A stretch of 64,000 bases of DNA from Geothermobacter ehrlichii (GTDB lineage: Bacteria > Desulfobacterota > Desulfuromonadia > Desulfuromonadales > Geothermobacteraceae): NCBI RefSeq assembly GCF_008124615.1, contig NZ_VNIB01000002.1:1-64000 (forward strand), read 5' to 3'. The notes under the pieces were generated by a model. The model did not search any database and was not told the origin of the DNA. It worked only from the letters and a program-made list of their open reading frames with translations. The translations under genes were made by a program, and so were the position numbers. This document shows, piece after piece, positions 49,945 to 62,156 of the stretch; the stretch's first letter is position 1; every line of letters starts with the position of its first letter.

Positions 49945-50748
49945 ATGTCCCAGATCACCATGAAGCAGTTGCTGGAGGCCGGTGTCCATTTCGGCCACCA
50001 GACCCGCCGCTGGAATCCGAAGATGAAGCCCTACATCTTCGGTGCCCGTAACGGCATCTACATCATCGACCTGCAGAAGACGGTTCGCTATTTCAAGGTC
50101 GCCTACGCTTTCGTCCGCGACACCGTTGCCAGCGGCCAGAAGGTGCTGTTCGTCGGCACCAAGAAGCAGGCCCAGGACGCCATCGTCGAGGAAGCGACGC
50201 GCGCCGACCAGTTCTATGTCAATCATCGCTGGCTGGGCGGCATGCTGACCAACTATGCGACCATCAAGGCCAGCATCGAGCGGCTGAAGAAGATCGAGGC
50301 CATGGCCGAAGACGGTACCTTCGAGCTGCTGACCAAGAAAGAGGTGCTGCAGCTGCAGCGCGAGAAGGAAAAGCTGGAGAAGAACCTGGGCGGCATCAAG
50401 GGAATGAACAAGCTGCCCGGTGCCGTGTTCGTCGTCGATCCCAAGAAGGAGCAGATCGCCGTCAAGGAGGCTCGCAAGCTGAAGATTCCGGTTGTTGCCG
50501 TGGTCGACACCAACTGCGATCCCGACGAAATCGATTACATCATTCCGGGCAACGACGACGCCATTCGCGCCATCCGGCTCTTCACCTCCAAGATGGCCGA
50601 CGCCTGCCTCGAAGGGGTTCAGCTGCGCGAGGCACAGCTGCGCACCGAGGCCGAAGGCGGTGAGGGCGAAGAAGCCGCCGAGGCGGCACCGCAGGGACCC
50701 GAGGTTGTCGAGAAGCCTGCCGCCACCGAGGCTACCAAGGAGGGCTGA
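49945..50748 (+). CDS. rpsB: 30S ribosomal protein S2
   Basis: A 267-residue S2. [37 protein letters not shown] and [13 protein letters not shown] are hallmarks. The last 35 residues are an acidic Glu/Ala-rich tail (from about 235), longer than in E. coli but common in relatives. AAGGAG precedes the start. It heads the rpsB-tsf-pyrH-frr group. Confidence 0.97.
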   Translation: MSQITMKQLLEAGVHFGHQTRRWNPKMKPYIFGARNGIYIIDLQKTVRYFKVAYAFVRDTVASGQKVLFVGTKKQAQDAIVEEATRADQFYVNHRWLGGMLTNYATIKASIERLKKIEAMAEDGTFELLTKKEVLQLQREKEKLEKNLGGIKGMNKLPGAVFVVDPKKEQIAVKEARKLKIPVVAVVDTNCDPDEIDYIIPGNDDAIRAIRLFTSKMADACLEGVQLREAQLRTEAEGGEGEEAAEAAPQGPEVVEKPAATEATKEG

Positions 50749-50771
50749 TCCGACATTGACAGTGGTCGAGA

Positions 50772-50800
50772 GGCGGTCGGGGATCCTGGCCGCCTTTTTT
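50772..50800 (+). terminator. Terminator or attenuator between rpsB and tsf
   Basis: GGCGGTC and GGCCGCC (one weak pair) enclose nine bases, followed by six T. Placed between co-directional ribosomal genes, it probably lowers tsf relative to rpsB instead of ending the operon completely. Confidence 0.65.
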
Positions 50801-50880
50801 CCGGACCGTCAGATAGACAGGAAAACTGAAAATCCAAGCATGACAGGCCACCCTCTGGAGGGTTGGCCGGGGAGGTAGAT

Positions 50881-52534
<1,654 letters not shown>

Positions 52535-52537
52535 GGC

Positions 52538-53095
52538 ATGTTGGACGACGTGAAAAAAAAGGCTGCAGCCGCCATGGAGAAGGCGATCGAGGCCCTCAAG
52601 CGTGACCTTGGCAAGGTCAGGACAGGACGTGCCTCCCTGTCCCTGCTCGACGATGTCCGTGTCGATTACTACGGCACACCGACGCCGCTCAACCAGGTGG
52701 GGACTCTGGCCGTTCCCGAGCCGCGGCTGATCACTATCCAGCCTTGGGAGAAGAACCTGATTCCCGAAATCGAAAAGGCCATTCTCAAGTCCGATCTCGG
52801 GCTCAATCCGAGCTCCGACGGCCAGGTGGTGCGCATCGCCATCCCGGCCCTGACCGAGGAGCGGCGCAAGGAGATGGTCAAGGTGGTTCGGCGGATGGGG
52901 GAGGACACCAAGATCGCCGTCCGCACCGCCCGGCGGGACGCCAATGACAGTCTGAAGAAACTGCTCAAGGACAAGGAAATCACCGAGGACGGGCAGAAAC
53001 GTGGAGAGAAGGATATCCAGGATCTGACCGACTCCTATGTCAAAAAGGTCGACGAGATCCTTGAGGCCAAGGAGAAGGAGGTCATGGAGATCTGA
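52538..53095 (+). CDS. frr: Ribosome recycling factor
   Basis: A 185-residue factor that splits post-termination ribosomes with [31 protein letters not shown] and the C-terminal [14 protein letters not shown] with [13 protein letters not shown] identify it. Length is exact for the family. Confidence 0.97.
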   Translation: MLDDVKKKAAAAMEKAIEALKRDLGKVRTGRASLSLLDDVRVDYYGTPTPLNQVGTLAVPEPRLITIQPWEKNLIPEIEKAILKSDLGLNPSSDGQVVRIAIPALTEERRKEMVKVVRRMGEDTKIAVRTARRDANDSLKKLLKDKEITEDGQKRGEKDIQDLTDSYVKKVDEILEAKEKEVMEI

Positions 53096-53133
53096 CCTCC
53101 AGACTAACCACAAAGAAAAAGGAGAAATGAACC

Positions 53134-53298
53134 ATGCACGTCATTAATGATGAATGTATCGCCTGTGGTGCCTGTGCTGATTCCTGCCCTGTCGGGGCCA
53201 TCGAAGAGGGTGATCCCAAGTACACCATCACCGAAGAGTGCACCGACTGTGGTTCCTGCGTTGACACCTGCCCGGTTTCCGCTATTTCCGAAGCCTGA
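53134..53298 (+). CDS. 2[4Fe-4S] ferredoxin (clostridial type)
   Basis: A 54-residue ferredoxin with two complete CxxCxxCxxxCP motifs: Cys 8, 11, 14, 18 (CIACGACADSCP) and 36, 39, 42, 46 (CTDCGSCVDTCP). It is a low-potential electron carrier of anaerobes. AAGGAG lies nine bases before the start at 53134. It is inserted between frr and uppS, which are usually neighbours, and has its own downstream hairpin. Confidence 0.93.
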   Translation: MHVINDECIACGACADSCPVGAIEEGDPKYTITEECTDCGSCVDTCPVSAISEA

Positions 53299-53327
53299 TC
53301 CAGGTAAAGCCTGACAGTTACGCAAGC

Positions 53328-53368
53328 ATGAAGAGCGCTTCTGGAGGTTGTCCGGAAGCGCTTTTCAT
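53328..53368 (+). terminator. Hairpin terminator after the ferredoxin gene
   Basis: ATGAAGAGCGCTTC and GAAGCGCTTTTCAT form a long stem (one mismatch) around about a dozen bases, 30 bases after the ferredoxin stop. The downstream T tract is interrupted (CTTTTCATGTTAATTT), so strength is uncertain. Confidence 0.6.
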
Positions 53369-53434
53369 GTTAATTTCCAGGGGCACCAGTTCCAGAAGAA
53401 CTTGCCCGCAAGTACGGCAGATCAGGTTGTTTTC

Positions 53435-54181
53435 ATGCACATTCCGCGACATCTGGCGATCATCATGGACGGCAACGGCCGCTGGGCCGAGCAGCGGCAT
53501 CTGCCGCGCATCTCCGGCCACCGCCAGGGGGTGCGGGTCGTGCGTGACATTGTCAAGGAGTGTCATCGTCTCGGCATCGACTATCTTACCCTGTATGCCT
53601 TCAGTTCCGAAAACTGGGGGCGTCCGGAAGAAGAGGTGTCGGCGCTCATGGACCTGCTCGGCCGCTATCTGCAGTCCGAGCTCGAGCTGATGCTCAAAAA
53701 CAGGATCAGCCTGCGGGTTATCGGCGAACTCGATCGTCTGCCACCGGGGGTGCGGTCGGCTCTTAAAGAGACGGTCGAGCGAACCCGGAACAACGGCGAC
53801 ATGGTGTTGACCCTGGCTCTTTCCTACGGGGCCCGAAACGAGCTGGTTCGGGCGGTGCGGAAGATCGCCGCCAAGGTCCAGGCCGGATTGCTGCTGCCCG
53901 GCGAGATTACGGAAAGAACGTTCGCCGACTGTCTCGATACCGCTGGGATGCCCGATCCCGACCTGCTCATCCGGACCAGTGGGGAAATGCGGGTCAGCAA
54001 CTTTCTTCTCTGGCAGCTTGCCTATGCCGAGATGGTTTTCACTCCGGTGCTCTGGCCGGATTTCAACGAGGACGAATTGCACAGATGCCTCGAAGAATAC
54101 AGCTCTCGGGAACGTCGTTTCGGCTTGACCCACGACCAGGTGGCCGGTTTGCGGCCCGAGGGCAGGAGGGTGAACCATTAA
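53435..54181 (+). CDS. uppS: Undecaprenyl diphosphate synthase (cis-prenyltransferase)
   Basis: A 248-residue enzyme adding isoprene units to farnesyl diphosphate to make the C55 carrier for peptidoglycan and LPS O-units. AIIMDGNGRWAEQR holds the catalytic Asp, YAFSSENWGRP and the C-terminal DLLIRTSGEMRVSNFLLWQ with W-P-D-F complete the signature. The start at 53435 (MHIPRHLAI) has only a weak AGG upstream. The stop overlaps the start of cdsA. Confidence 0.95.
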   Translation: MHIPRHLAIIMDGNGRWAEQRHLPRISGHRQGVRVVRDIVKECHRLGIDYLTLYAFSSENWGRPEEEVSALMDLLGRYLQSELELMLKNRISLRVIGELDRLPPGVRSALKETVERTRNNGDMVLTLALSYGARNELVRAVRKIAAKVQAGLLLPGEITERTFADCLDTAGMPDPDLLIRTSGEMRVSNFLLWQLAYAEMVFTPVLWPDFNEDELHRCLEEYSSRERRFGLTHDQVAGLRPEGRRVNH

Positions 54182-54983
54182 GCAGCGCATCATTACCGGG
54201 GCCGTTGCACTGCCCCTGATCATACTCTTTCTGGCCTATACCGGGCCGGGGCTCCTTCTCGTTCTCGTCTGCACGATCAGCATCCTCGGGCAGTTCGAAT
54301 TTCAGAAGATGGCGCAGGGGGCGTCGCTGGCGGCGGCCAACCTGGTCGCTGTCGTCGGCGGTTCGCTCTTTGTCCTGCTGGCCGGGCTGCAGCTGTACGT
54401 CTGGTCCCTGCTGGCGCTGACCCTGCTGTCCTTTCTGCTTTTCAGCCTCTTTCTCTTCCAGCGACGCGACCTGCGGCAGATCGCTCATGACTGTGCCGTC
54501 ACGCTGATGGGAGTCGTCTATCTCGCTTTTCCCCTCGCCTTGATGGTCGAGCTGTTTCGTCAGCCGAACGGTCGGCAGTGGATCTTCTTTGTCCTGCTGA
54601 CCGTCATGCTTTCCGACACCTGCGCCTACTTCGTCGGCTCCAGGTGGGGGAGAAAACCTCTCTATCCCAGTGTCAGCCCCAACAAGAGCGTCGAAGGCGC
54701 CGTTGGCGGACTGCTGGGGGCGCTGGTCGGTGGCGGCGTGGCAGTAGCAACCTTTTTCCCCTCGCTCGGTCTGCTTGCCCTGCCGGTAGCCCTTTTTCTC
54801 AGCGTCTGCGGGCAGGTTGGCGATCTGTTCGAATCCCTGCTCAAGCGCAGTTTCGGGGTCAAGGATTCCGGCACCATGATACCCGGCCACGGCGGCCTGC
54901 TCGACCGGCTCGACAGCCTGCTGTTCGCCTTTCCCGGCGCCCTTTTCTGCGCCTTGACCGGTAGCGCCCTCGGAGTCTGGTAA
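54177..54983 (+). CDS. cdsA: Phosphatidate cytidylyltransferase, apparent ATT start codon
   Basis: A 268-residue membrane enzyme making CDP-diacylglycerol from phosphatidate and CTP. The signature at the C-terminus is [20 protein letters not shown]; about eight membrane segments are present, and [16 protein letters not shown] is conserved. An ATG exists only at 54309, which would remove 44 residues including the first membrane segments. Upstream, the frame is open as [17 protein letters not shown] back to a stop at 54171, leaving only ACC and ATT before it. ATT at 54177 lies seven bases after AGGAGGGT, so ATT initiation is the best reading. The stop overlaps dxr by one base. Confidence 0.85.
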   Translation: MKQRIITGAVALPLIILFLAYTGPGLLLVLVCTISILGQFEFQKMAQGASLAAANLVAVVGGSLFVLLAGLQLYVWSLLALTLLSFLLFSLFLFQRRDLRQIAHDCAVTLMGVVYLAFPLALMVELFRQPNGRQWIFFVLLTVMLSDTCAYFVGSRWGRKPLYPSVSPNKSVEGAVGGLLGALVGGGVAVATFFPSLGLLALPVALFLSVCGQVGDLFESLLKRSFGVKDSGTMIPGHGGLLDRLDSLLFAFPGALFCALTGSALGVW

Positions 54984-56155
54984 TGAGCAGGGGACTGGCC
55001 ATACTCGGCGCGACAGGCTCCATCGGTTGTTCGACCTTGGAGATTGTCGATGCCTATCCCGACCGCTTCCGGGTGGTCAGCCTCACCGGTGGCAGGAACC
55101 TGCGGCGTCTGGCCGAGCAGGTGCGTCGCTACCGTCCCCGCATGGTGGCGGTTCTGGGGATGGAGGATGCGGATCGTCTGAGGGCCGAACTTGGCGGCGA
55201 TTGCCCAGAAATCGGCTACGGCGAGGAGGGAATGGTGCGCTGCGCGACCGCTGACGAGGCCGACCTTGTGGTTTCCGCCATTGTCGGTTCGGCCGGCCTG
55301 GTGCCGACGCTCAGGGCGATCGAGGCCGGCAAGGACGTGGCCCTGGCCAACAAGGAGACCCTGGTTGCGGCCGGTCCGGTGGTGATGCGGGCCGTGCGGG
55401 AGAACGGGGTCAGGCTCTACCCGGTCGACAGCGAGCATTCAGCGATCTTTCAGGCTCTGCAGGGCCAGCAGGGAAACACCATCCGCCGCATCATCCTGAC
55501 AGCCTCCGGAGGACCGTTCCGCGACTGGCCGCTCGAGAAACTGCGGCAGGTGACGCGCGAGCAGGCCCTCGACCATCCCAACTGGTCGATGGGGCCGAAG
55601 ATCACCATCGATTCGGCCACCATGATGAACAAGGGCCTCGAGGTGATCGAGGCGAGCTGGCTTTTCGGTCTGGAAGCGGACCGTATCGCCGTTCACATCC
55701 ATCCGCAGAGCATCGTCCATTCGATGGTCGAATATCTGGATGGGTCGGTGATCGCCCAGATGGGGGTTCCCGACATGAAGGCCCCCATCGCCTATGCTCT
55801 GGCCTATCCCGAGCGGCTGGAGCTGCCCATGCCGCATCTCGATCTCTGCCGGCTCGGTCAGCTGACCTTCCAGCAGCCCGATCCCGACAGGTTCGCCTGT
55901 CTCGCCCTGGCCTACCGGGCCCTGGAGCTGGGCGGGACGGCTCCAGCAGTGCTGAACGCGGCGAACGAAGTCGCCGTTGCGGCCTTTCTGCGGGAAGAGG
56001 TCGGCTTCCTCGACATTCCGGAGCTGATTCGCGAGGCACTCGAGCGGCACGAGGTCGGCAGGCTCACGACAGTTGATGATGCACTGGCCGCCGATCGCTG
56101 GGGGCGTCAGGAGGTGCGCAAACTGATGCTGGAAAGGGGTTCTGAACGCCTATGA
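54983..56155 (+). CDS. dxr: 1-deoxy-D-xylulose 5-phosphate reductoisomerase
   Basis: A 390-residue NADPH enzyme of the MEP isoprenoid pathway. [18 protein letters not shown] binds NADPH, and [23 protein letters not shown] and [10 protein letters not shown] with [22 protein letters not shown] form the active site. It supplies isoprenoid precursors for UppS. It overlaps cdsA by one base and rseP by four. Confidence 0.96.
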   Translation: MSRGLAILGATGSIGCSTLEIVDAYPDRFRVVSLTGGRNLRRLAEQVRRYRPRMVAVLGMEDADRLRAELGGDCPEIGYGEEGMVRCATADEADLVVSAIVGSAGLVPTLRAIEAGKDVALANKETLVAAGPVVMRAVRENGVRLYPVDSEHSAIFQALQGQQGNTIRRIILTASGGPFRDWPLEKLRQVTREQALDHPNWSMGPKITIDSATMMNKGLEVIEASWLFGLEADRIAVHIHPQSIVHSMVEYLDGSVIAQMGVPDMKAPIAYALAYPERLELPMPHLDLCRLGQLTFQQPDPDRFACLALAYRALELGGTAPAVLNAANEVAVAAFLREEVGFLDIPELIREALERHEVGRLTTVDDALAADRWGRQEVRKLMLERGSERL

Positions 56156-57507
56156 TCTACCTCGTCTCCGGAATCATCATGCTCGGGATTCTGATCTTTG
56201 TTCATGAATTCGGGCATTTCTGCGTCGCCAAGTGGAGCGGTGTCAAGGTTCTGAAGTTTTCCCTCGGTTTCGGACCGAAGATCGTCTCCCGGCAATGGGG
56301 CGAGACGGTCTACCAGCTCAGTCTGATTCCTTTGGGCGGCTACGTGCAGATGCTCGGCGAGGGGAGCGGGCAGGGGGACGAGCAGCCCGTCGATCCGGCC
56401 GACCGCGGCCGCTCGTTCGCCGAAAAGCCGCTGGCCAGGCGGACCGCCATCGTCGCCGCCGGGCCGCTGATGAACCTTCTGCTCCCCTTCGTGCTGCTGC
56501 CGGTCGCCTACATGATCGGCGTCAATGTCCCGGCCTTTCTCGACCGCAAGCCCTGCGCCGGCTACGTCTATCAGGAAAGTCCCGCTGCCCGGGCCGGCTT
56601 CCGCGCCGGCGACTGCATCCTGGCCATCGACGGCAAGAAGGTGGAGAGCTGGAACGAGGCCAACCAGGCGCTGGTGGGAGCCGCCGGCGGTCATGTCGAG
56701 GTTCGCATTCTGCGCGCCGGTGAAGAGAAGGTTCTTGCTCTTTCGGCGGATGTGGCCAATGTCGAGGACCTGCAGCTGCGCAACCTCGGCATCTTCCCCG
56801 TGCGCGAGGCCGTTGTCGGTGCCGTCATGAAGGGACTTCCCGCCGAGGAGGCCGGGCTGCGCGCCGGAGACCGGATTCTTGCCATCGACGGAACCCCGGT
56901 GCGCTCCTGGTACGATCTGACGACCCTGATTCAGCAGGGCGGAGGCCAGACGCTCAGCATCCGTCTGCAGCGCGGCGATCGGGAATTTACTGTCGAACTG
57001 AAGCCGGAAAAACAGCCGGAGCAGGGGCGCTTTTTGATCGGTATCGAGCCGCAGGTCGATACCGTCTTCAAGAAATATGGTCCCGTCGACGCCATCGACG
57101 CCGGTTTTGATCAGGCGATGGAAATCATCTCCCTGACCCTGGTCTTCATTCAGAAGCTGTTCAGCGGCCAGGTTTCGACCCAGAATATCGGCGGTCCCAT
57201 CATGGTCTTCCAGATGGCGGGGCAGGCGGCCCAGACGGGGGTGACCACGGTTCTCACCATGCTGGCCTTCCTCAGCATCCAGCTCGGCATTCTCAACCTG
57301 CTGCCCATTCCGATTCTCGATGGCGGCCACCTCTTCTTCTACTTCTGCGAATTCGTCTTTCGCAAGCCGCTGTCGATGCGGGCGCGCGAACTGGCCCAGC
57401 AGATCGGTCTGGCCCTGCTGATCATGCTGATGATTCTGGCCTTTTACAACGACATCAATCGCATGGACTGGGTGCAGAAGTTCTTCGGCCTGGTTTTTGG
57501 AGGCTGA
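56152..57507 (+). CDS. rseP: Site-2 metalloprotease RseP
   Basis: A 451-residue intramembrane zinc protease. HEFGH at residues 21-25 and LDGGH near residue 390 supply the metal ligands. Two periplasmic PDZ domains lie at about 128-200 and 215-285. [15 protein letters not shown] and the terminal segments match the family. In E. coli it releases sigma-E from its anti-sigma factor; the target here is unknown. It overlaps dxr by four bases. Confidence 0.95.
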   Translation: MIYLVSGIIMLGILIFVHEFGHFCVAKWSGVKVLKFSLGFGPKIVSRQWGETVYQLSLIPLGGYVQMLGEGSGQGDEQPVDPADRGRSFAEKPLARRTAIVAAGPLMNLLLPFVLLPVAYMIGVNVPAFLDRKPCAGYVYQESPAARAGFRAGDCILAIDGKKVESWNEANQALVGAAGGHVEVRILRAGEEKVLALSADVANVEDLQLRNLGIFPVREAVVGAVMKGLPAEEAGLRAGDRILAIDGTPVRSWYDLTTLIQQGGGQTLSIRLQRGDREFTVELKPEKQPEQGRFLIGIEPQVDTVFKKYGPVDAIDAGFDQAMEIISLTLVFIQKLFSGQVSTQNIGGPIMVFQMAGQAAQTGVTTVLTMLAFLSIQLGILNLLPIPILDGGHLFFYFCEFVFRKPLSMRARELAQQIGLALLIMLMILAFYNDINRMDWVQKFFGLVFGG

Positions 57508-57508
57508 G

Positions 57509-58210
57509 ATGGGGGGCAGGGTTCTGGTCGTCGACACCTCGACGCCGGCCGGCAGCGTCGCCCTGTGCGAAGACGGCCGGGTGCTGGCCGAGTATTTCCG
57601 GCGTCTGCCCGGCACCCATACCGACTGGCTGCTGGCGGCCGTCGATCGCCTTCTCGCCGACGCCGGCACGACACTGGGGGAACTGTCGCTGCTCGCCGTG
57701 GTGCAGGGACCGGGGTCGTTCACCGGCCTGAGGGTCGGCATTGCGACGGTCAAGGGACTGGCCATGGCCGCCGGTCTGCCGGTGATCGGGCTGTCGTCCC
57801 TGGAGCTGCTCGCGGCTGCTGTCCCCTTTGCCCGCATGCCGGTCTGCGCTCTGCTGGATGCCCGCAAGAAAGAGGTCTATGCGGCGCTGTTCGATACCGC
57901 CAATGGACTGCCCGTGCCCCTGGGAGTCGAGCGGGTTCTGCCGCCGGAACGGCTGGCCGGAGAACTGGACGGCGATATCCTCTTTGTCGGCGAAGGGGCC
58001 GAGGTCTACCGTGCTTTTCTTGCGAAGCGGCTCGGCGCGCGCGCTCATTTCGCCGGGGCGGCGTTCCAGCTGCCGCGGGCGTCTTTCGGCGGTCGGCTGG
58101 CCCTGGCGAAGGAGGCCGCCGGCGAGGCGGTGTCGGCGGCAGTTCTCAGGCCGGTCTACATCCGGTCGTCGGAGGCAGAACTGGCGCGAAAGGGGGGTGT
58201 TGCCTGTTGA
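57509..58210 (+). CDS. tsaB: tRNA threonylcarbamoyladenosine synthesis protein TsaB
   Basis: A 233-residue ASKHA-fold partner of TsaD in making t6A at tRNA position 37. ILVVDTST-like VLVVDTSTPAGSVAL, the HTDWLLAAVDRLL helix and VVQGPGSFTGLRVGIATVKGLA are characteristic; the metal- and nucleotide-binding residues of TsaD are naturally absent. ATG 57509 lies after GGAGG, two bases beyond the rseP stop. Confidence 0.93.
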   Translation: MGGRVLVVDTSTPAGSVALCEDGRVLAEYFRRLPGTHTDWLLAAVDRLLADAGTTLGELSLLAVVQGPGSFTGLRVGIATVKGLAMAAGLPVIGLSSLELLAAAVPFARMPVCALLDARKKEVYAALFDTANGLPVPLGVERVLPPERLAGELDGDILFVGEGAEVYRAFLAKRLGARAHFAGAAFQLPRASFGGRLALAKEAAGEAVSAAVLRPVYIRSSEAELARKGGVAC

Positions 58211-58279
58211 CAAGGTCTTGGCGGTTCGTTATTTTGGACCTGACCTGTCAACCCAGCACAAACACATCAGGAGGTGCCC

Positions 58280-58501
58280 ATGCCGGTGAGCGATGAGGTT
58301 CTGGTTGAAAAGCTCTGCAACGAAAATCCCAGGTTCAGAAAGCTTTACGAAGAACATCAGTTGCTGGAAAAACAGCTTGCCGAATTGGATCAAAAAGCCT
58401 ACCTGACAGCGGACGAAGAGATGGAAAGAAAAAAGGTACAGAAGCTCAAACTCGCCGGCAAGGATGAGATGGAAGCCATCCTCCGAAGCTACCGTTCCTG
58501 A
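58280..58501 (+). CDS. DUF465/YdcH family small protein
   Basis: A 73-residue all-helical protein with the DUF465 pattern: FRKLYEEHQLLEKQLAELDQKAYLTADEEMERKKVQKLKLAGKDEMEAIL. The family is widespread in Proteobacteria, small and coiled-coil; its function is not established. AGGAGG lies six bases before the ATG at 58280. A strong terminator follows. Confidence 0.87.
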   Translation: MPVSDEVLVEKLCNENPRFRKLYEEHQLLEKQLAELDQKAYLTADEEMERKKVQKLKLAGKDEMEAILRSYRS

Positions 58502-58524
58502 CCCATCCCAGATAAAGGTTGCCG

Positions 58525-58564
58525 GCAAAGGGTTTAAGCCAAAAGGCTTGAACCCTTTGCTTTT
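58525..58564 (+). terminator. Strong Rho-independent terminator after the DUF465 gene
   Basis: GCAAAGGGTTTAAGCC (58525-58540) and GGCTTGAACCCTTTGC (58545-58560) form a 16-bp stem with one G-T pair, an AAAA loop and TTTT after it; a second T run starts at 58571. Confidence 0.9.
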
Positions 58565-58636
58565 ATGGGGTTTTTTAGATTTTTCAAATCAATGTTTGAT
58601 CCGGCCGAAGCCGGCCAGAGGGAGTGGCAAAAGAAT

Positions 58637-60301
58637 ATGAGCGAAAAACGCAGCGACGCGATCACCAGCGGTTTTGAACGGACGCCTCACCGCGCCCTGC
58701 TCAAGAGCACGGGAGTGCCGGAAGGCCAGATGGATCGGCCGTTCATCGGCATCGCTTCTTCCTTTACCGACCTGATACCGGGCCATACCGGGATGCGGGA
58801 TCTGGAGCGCTTCATCGAAAAGGGGGTTCATTCCGGCGGCGGCTATTCCTTTATTTTCGGCATCCCCGGCGTGTGCGACGGTATTGCCATGGGGCACCGG
58901 GGCATGCATTATTCGCTGCCGACCCGCGAGCTGATCGCCGACATGATCGAGTCGATCGCTGAAGCGCATCGACTCGACGGTCTGGTTCTGCTCACCAACT
59001 GCGACAAGATCACCCCCGGCATGCTGATGGCGGCGGCGCGGCTCAACATTCCGGCCATCGTCGTGACCGCCGGGCCGTCGCTGACCGGCGCCGGCAGGGG
59101 AGGCAAGCGCTATTCCTTCGTGACCGATACCTTCGAGGCCATGGGACAGTACAAGGCCGGTGTGATCGATGAGCAACAACTCAAGGTCTGCGAGGACCAT
59201 GCCTGCCCGACGGCCGGTTCCTGCCAGGGGCTTTTCACCGCCAACACCATGGCCATCCTGACCGAAACCATGGGCATGAGCCTGCCCCGGTGCGGTACGG
59301 CGGTGGCGGTTTCTTCACTGAAGCGGCGCATCGCCTTCGCCTCAGGCGAAAAGATCGTCGATCTCGTCCGCAACGAGGTCAGGCCGCGGGACATTCTGAC
59401 CCGTGCCGCTTTCGAAAACGCCATTCGGGTCGATCTCGCCCTGGGCGGGTCGTCCAACACCGTCCTGCACCTGCTCGCTATCGCCAGGGAAGCCGGCGTC
59501 GAACTTCCCTTGACCCTGTTCGACGAGCTGGGACGCACCACGCCGCAGCTGGCCTCGATGAATCCTGGCGGAAAGCATTTCATGGAAGACCTCGATGCAG
59601 CCGGCGGAGTTCCCGGCGTGCTGAAACAGCTCGGTGAGTTGATCAGGGACTGCCCGACGCTGCTCGGTCCTTCCACCCGCCAGATCGCCGCCAGCATCGC
59701 CGAGGTCGACGAAGAGGTGATCCACCCGCTTTCCGATCCGGTTCGGCCGGAGGGCGGCATCGCCATCCTGCATGGCAATCTGGCGCCGAAAGGGGCAGTG
59801 GTCAAGCAGTCGGGAGTGTCGGAGACGATGATGACCTTCGAGGGTACGGCCCGCTGTTTCGATTCCGAAGAGGCCGCCATGGAGGCCCTGATGGGGGGGC
59901 GGATCAAAGCCGGCGATGTCGTCGTCATCCGCTACGAGGGGCCCCGGGGAGGACCCGGAATGCGCGAGATGCTGGCGCCGACGGCGACTCTGATGGGCCT
60001 GGGCCTGGGCGAGTCGGTGGCCCTGATCACCGACGGCCGTTTCTCCGGCGGCACCCGCGGCCCCTGCATCGGTCATATCTCGCCCGAAGCGGCCGAGGGC
60101 GGTCCCATCGCCCTGGTCGAGGACGGTGACCGGATCCGGCTCGACATTCCCGGTCGGACCCTTGAGCTGCTGGTCGGCGATGAGGAACTGGCGGCGCGGC
60201 GGGCGAAATGGACCCGTCCCGAACCGAAAATCGCCTCGGGCTGGCTGGCCCGCTATGCCAAGGTTGTGACTTCGGCCCATACCGGGGCGATTTGCGAATA
60301 G
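58637..60301 (+). CDS. ilvD: Dihydroxy-acid dehydratase
   Basis: A 554-residue iron-sulfur enzyme of valine and isoleucine synthesis. NCDKITPGM and [15 protein letters not shown] contain the cluster ligands, and [20 protein letters not shown] the C-terminal signature. The ATG at 58637 (MSEKRSD) gives a normal length; an in-frame ATG at 58565 overlaps the terminator and adds 24 unlikely residues. It leads the ilvD-ilvB-ilvN-ilvC row. Confidence 0.95.
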   Translation: MSEKRSDAITSGFERTPHRALLKSTGVPEGQMDRPFIGIASSFTDLIPGHTGMRDLERFIEKGVHSGGGYSFIFGIPGVCDGIAMGHRGMHYSLPTRELIADMIESIAEAHRLDGLVLLTNCDKITPGMLMAAARLNIPAIVVTAGPSLTGAGRGGKRYSFVTDTFEAMGQYKAGVIDEQQLKVCEDHACPTAGSCQGLFTANTMAILTETMGMSLPRCGTAVAVSSLKRRIAFASGEKIVDLVRNEVRPRDILTRAAFENAIRVDLALGGSSNTVLHLLAIAREAGVELPLTLFDELGRTTPQLASMNPGGKHFMEDLDAAGGVPGVLKQLGELIRDCPTLLGPSTRQIAASIAEVDEEVIHPLSDPVRPEGGIAILHGNLAPKGAVVKQSGVSETMMTFEGTARCFDSEEAAMEALMGGRIKAGDVVVIRYEGPRGGPGMREMLAPTATLMGLGLGESVALITDGRFSGGTRGPCIGHISPEAAEGGPIALVEDGDRIRLDIPGRTLELLVGDEELAARRAKWTRPEPKIASGWLARYAKVVTSAHTGAICE

Positions 60302-60423
60302 GATGTCAACGCCGGCGCGAACCTCAGCCCGGGGTTCGGCGGCCGGCACGGGGAAGCCTGAGGTGATGACAGGCCGCCAGGGTGCTGGCATCGCCCTCTA
60401 CAGTGCACGGGGAGGAGGTTTTT

Positions 60424-62124
60424 GTGAAGAAGACAGGTTCTCAGATTCTACTGGAATGTCTGCAGCTCGAGGGGGTCGACACGGTTTTCGGTTATCCCGG
60501 CGGAGCGGTCATCAACATCTATGACGATCTGGTCGACTATCCGTCGATCAAGCATGTCCTGACCCGCCACGAGCAGGCGGCCGTTCACGCCGCCGACGGT
60601 TACGCCCGGGCGACGGGCAAGGTCGGGGTCGCCATCGCCACCAGTGGACCCGGAGCGACCAATACCGTGACCGGCATCGCCACCGCCTACATGGATTCGA
60701 TCCCTCTGGTGGTCATCACCGGCCAGGTTCCGACCCCGCTGATCGGCAACGACGCCTTCCAGGAAGCCGACATGGTCGGCATCACCCGGCCGATCACCAA
60801 GCACAACTATCTGGTCAAGGATATTCGTGATCTGGCCCGCATCGTCAAGCAGGCCTTCTACATCGCCCGCACCGGCCGTCCGGGACCGGTGCTCATCGAT
60901 CTGCCCAAGGATGTCCAGGTCGCCTCCTGCAAGTTCGAATATCCCGAAAAGGTCGAACTGCGCGGCTACAAGCCGACCTATACCGGCAACCCGCGGCAGA
61001 TCGCCAAGGCGGCCAGAATGATTCTCGGCGCGAAAAAGCCGGTCATCTATGTCGGCGGCGGCGCGACCCTCGCTGACTGCGGTCCGGAGCTGCTCGAACT
61101 CTCCGAAGCTTTGCGCGCGCCGGTGACCACTACCCTGATGGGGATGGCGAGTTACCCCGGCAGTCACGATCTTTCGTTGGGGATGCTGGGCATGCACGGC
61201 ACCTACTACGCCAACATGGCGGTGACCCATGCCGACCTGCTGATCGCCGTTGGTGCCCGCTTTGACGACCGGGTCACCGGTAAGATCGATACCTTCGCGC
61301 CCAACGCCAAGATCATCCATGTCGATATCGATCCCACCTCCATCAAGAAGAATGTGCGGGTCGATCTGCCGATCGTCGGCGATCTTAAGCAAGTGCTGCA
61401 GGTGCTGATCCGCAAGCTTCACGAAGAGGGGGACGGCGTCAGGGAGCTGGCGCAGCGCAACGCCGAGTGGCTGGCGGAGATCGCTGCCTGGAAGGAGAAG
61501 CATCCGTTGACCTACACCCCCTCCGACAGCGAGATCAAGCCGCAGCTCGTCATCGAAAAACTGAGCGAGATGCTGCGCGAGGACGCCATCATCACCACAG
61601 AGGTGGGGCAACACCAGATGTGGACCGCCCAGTTCTTCCGTTTCAAACAGCCCCGCACCTTCCTGACCTCCGGCGGCCTGGGCACCATGGGCTACGGCCT
61701 GCCTGCCGCCCTCGGCGCCCAGATGGCCTTTTCCGACCGGCAGGTGATCGACATCTCCGGCGACGGGTCCTTCCAGATGAACTCCCAGGAGCTGGCCACC
61801 CTGGTGCAGTACCAGCTGCCGGTGAAGATCATCATCCTCAACAACAACTACCTGGGCATGGTGCGCCAGTGGCAGCAGCTCTTCTTCGAGCGGAACTACA
61901 GCCAGACACCCCTCGAGGTGCCGATCGATTTCGTCAAGCTGGCCGAGGCCTACGGCGCCCGGGGCTTTCAGGCTTCCCGCCCGGAGGAGGTTGAGGCCGT
62001 CCTCCGGCAGGGACTGGAGACGCCCGGTCCGGTGATCATGGAATTCAAGGTCGCCAGGGAAGAGAACGTCCTCCCCATGGTTCCCGCCGGCCGCAGCATC
62101 CATGAGATGGTGCTGGCATCCTGA
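60424..62124 (+). CDS. ilvB: Acetolactate synthase, large subunit
   Basis: A 566-residue ThDP enzyme making acetolactate or acetohydroxybutyrate. [12 protein letters not shown] and the catalytic Glu in [17 protein letters not shown] are at the N-terminus; the ThDP motif [20 protein letters not shown] is near residue 445. Biosynthetic type, as the regulatory subunit follows. The start is GTG 60424, six bases after GGAGGAGG; an upstream ATG at 60382 would cover that site. Confidence 0.95.
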   Translation: MKKTGSQILLECLQLEGVDTVFGYPGGAVINIYDDLVDYPSIKHVLTRHEQAAVHAADGYARATGKVGVAIATSGPGATNTVTGIATAYMDSIPLVVITGQVPTPLIGNDAFQEADMVGITRPITKHNYLVKDIRDLARIVKQAFYIARTGRPGPVLIDLPKDVQVASCKFEYPEKVELRGYKPTYTGNPRQIAKAARMILGAKKPVIYVGGGATLADCGPELLELSEALRAPVTTTLMGMASYPGSHDLSLGMLGMHGTYYANMAVTHADLLIAVGARFDDRVTGKIDTFAPNAKIIHVDIDPTSIKKNVRVDLPIVGDLKQVLQVLIRKLHEEGDGVRELAQRNAEWLAEIAAWKEKHPLTYTPSDSEIKPQLVIEKLSEMLREDAIITTEVGQHQMWTAQFFRFKQPRTFLTSGGLGTMGYGLPAALGAQMAFSDRQVIDISGDGSFQMNSQELATLVQYQLPVKIIILNNNYLGMVRQWQQLFFERNYSQTPLEVPIDFVKLAEAYGARGFQASRPEEVEAVLRQGLETPGPVIMEFKVAREENVLPMVPAGRSIHEMVLAS

Positions 62125-62156
62125 TCCGTCTGCATTGTGACCAAGGAGGATAGAGC

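Noticed and set aside
58565-58636. Phe-rich upstream codons before ilvD as an attenuation leader peptide
   Set aside because: The stretch lacks Leu, Ile and Val runs, overlaps the terminator of the preceding gene, and has no ribosome site.
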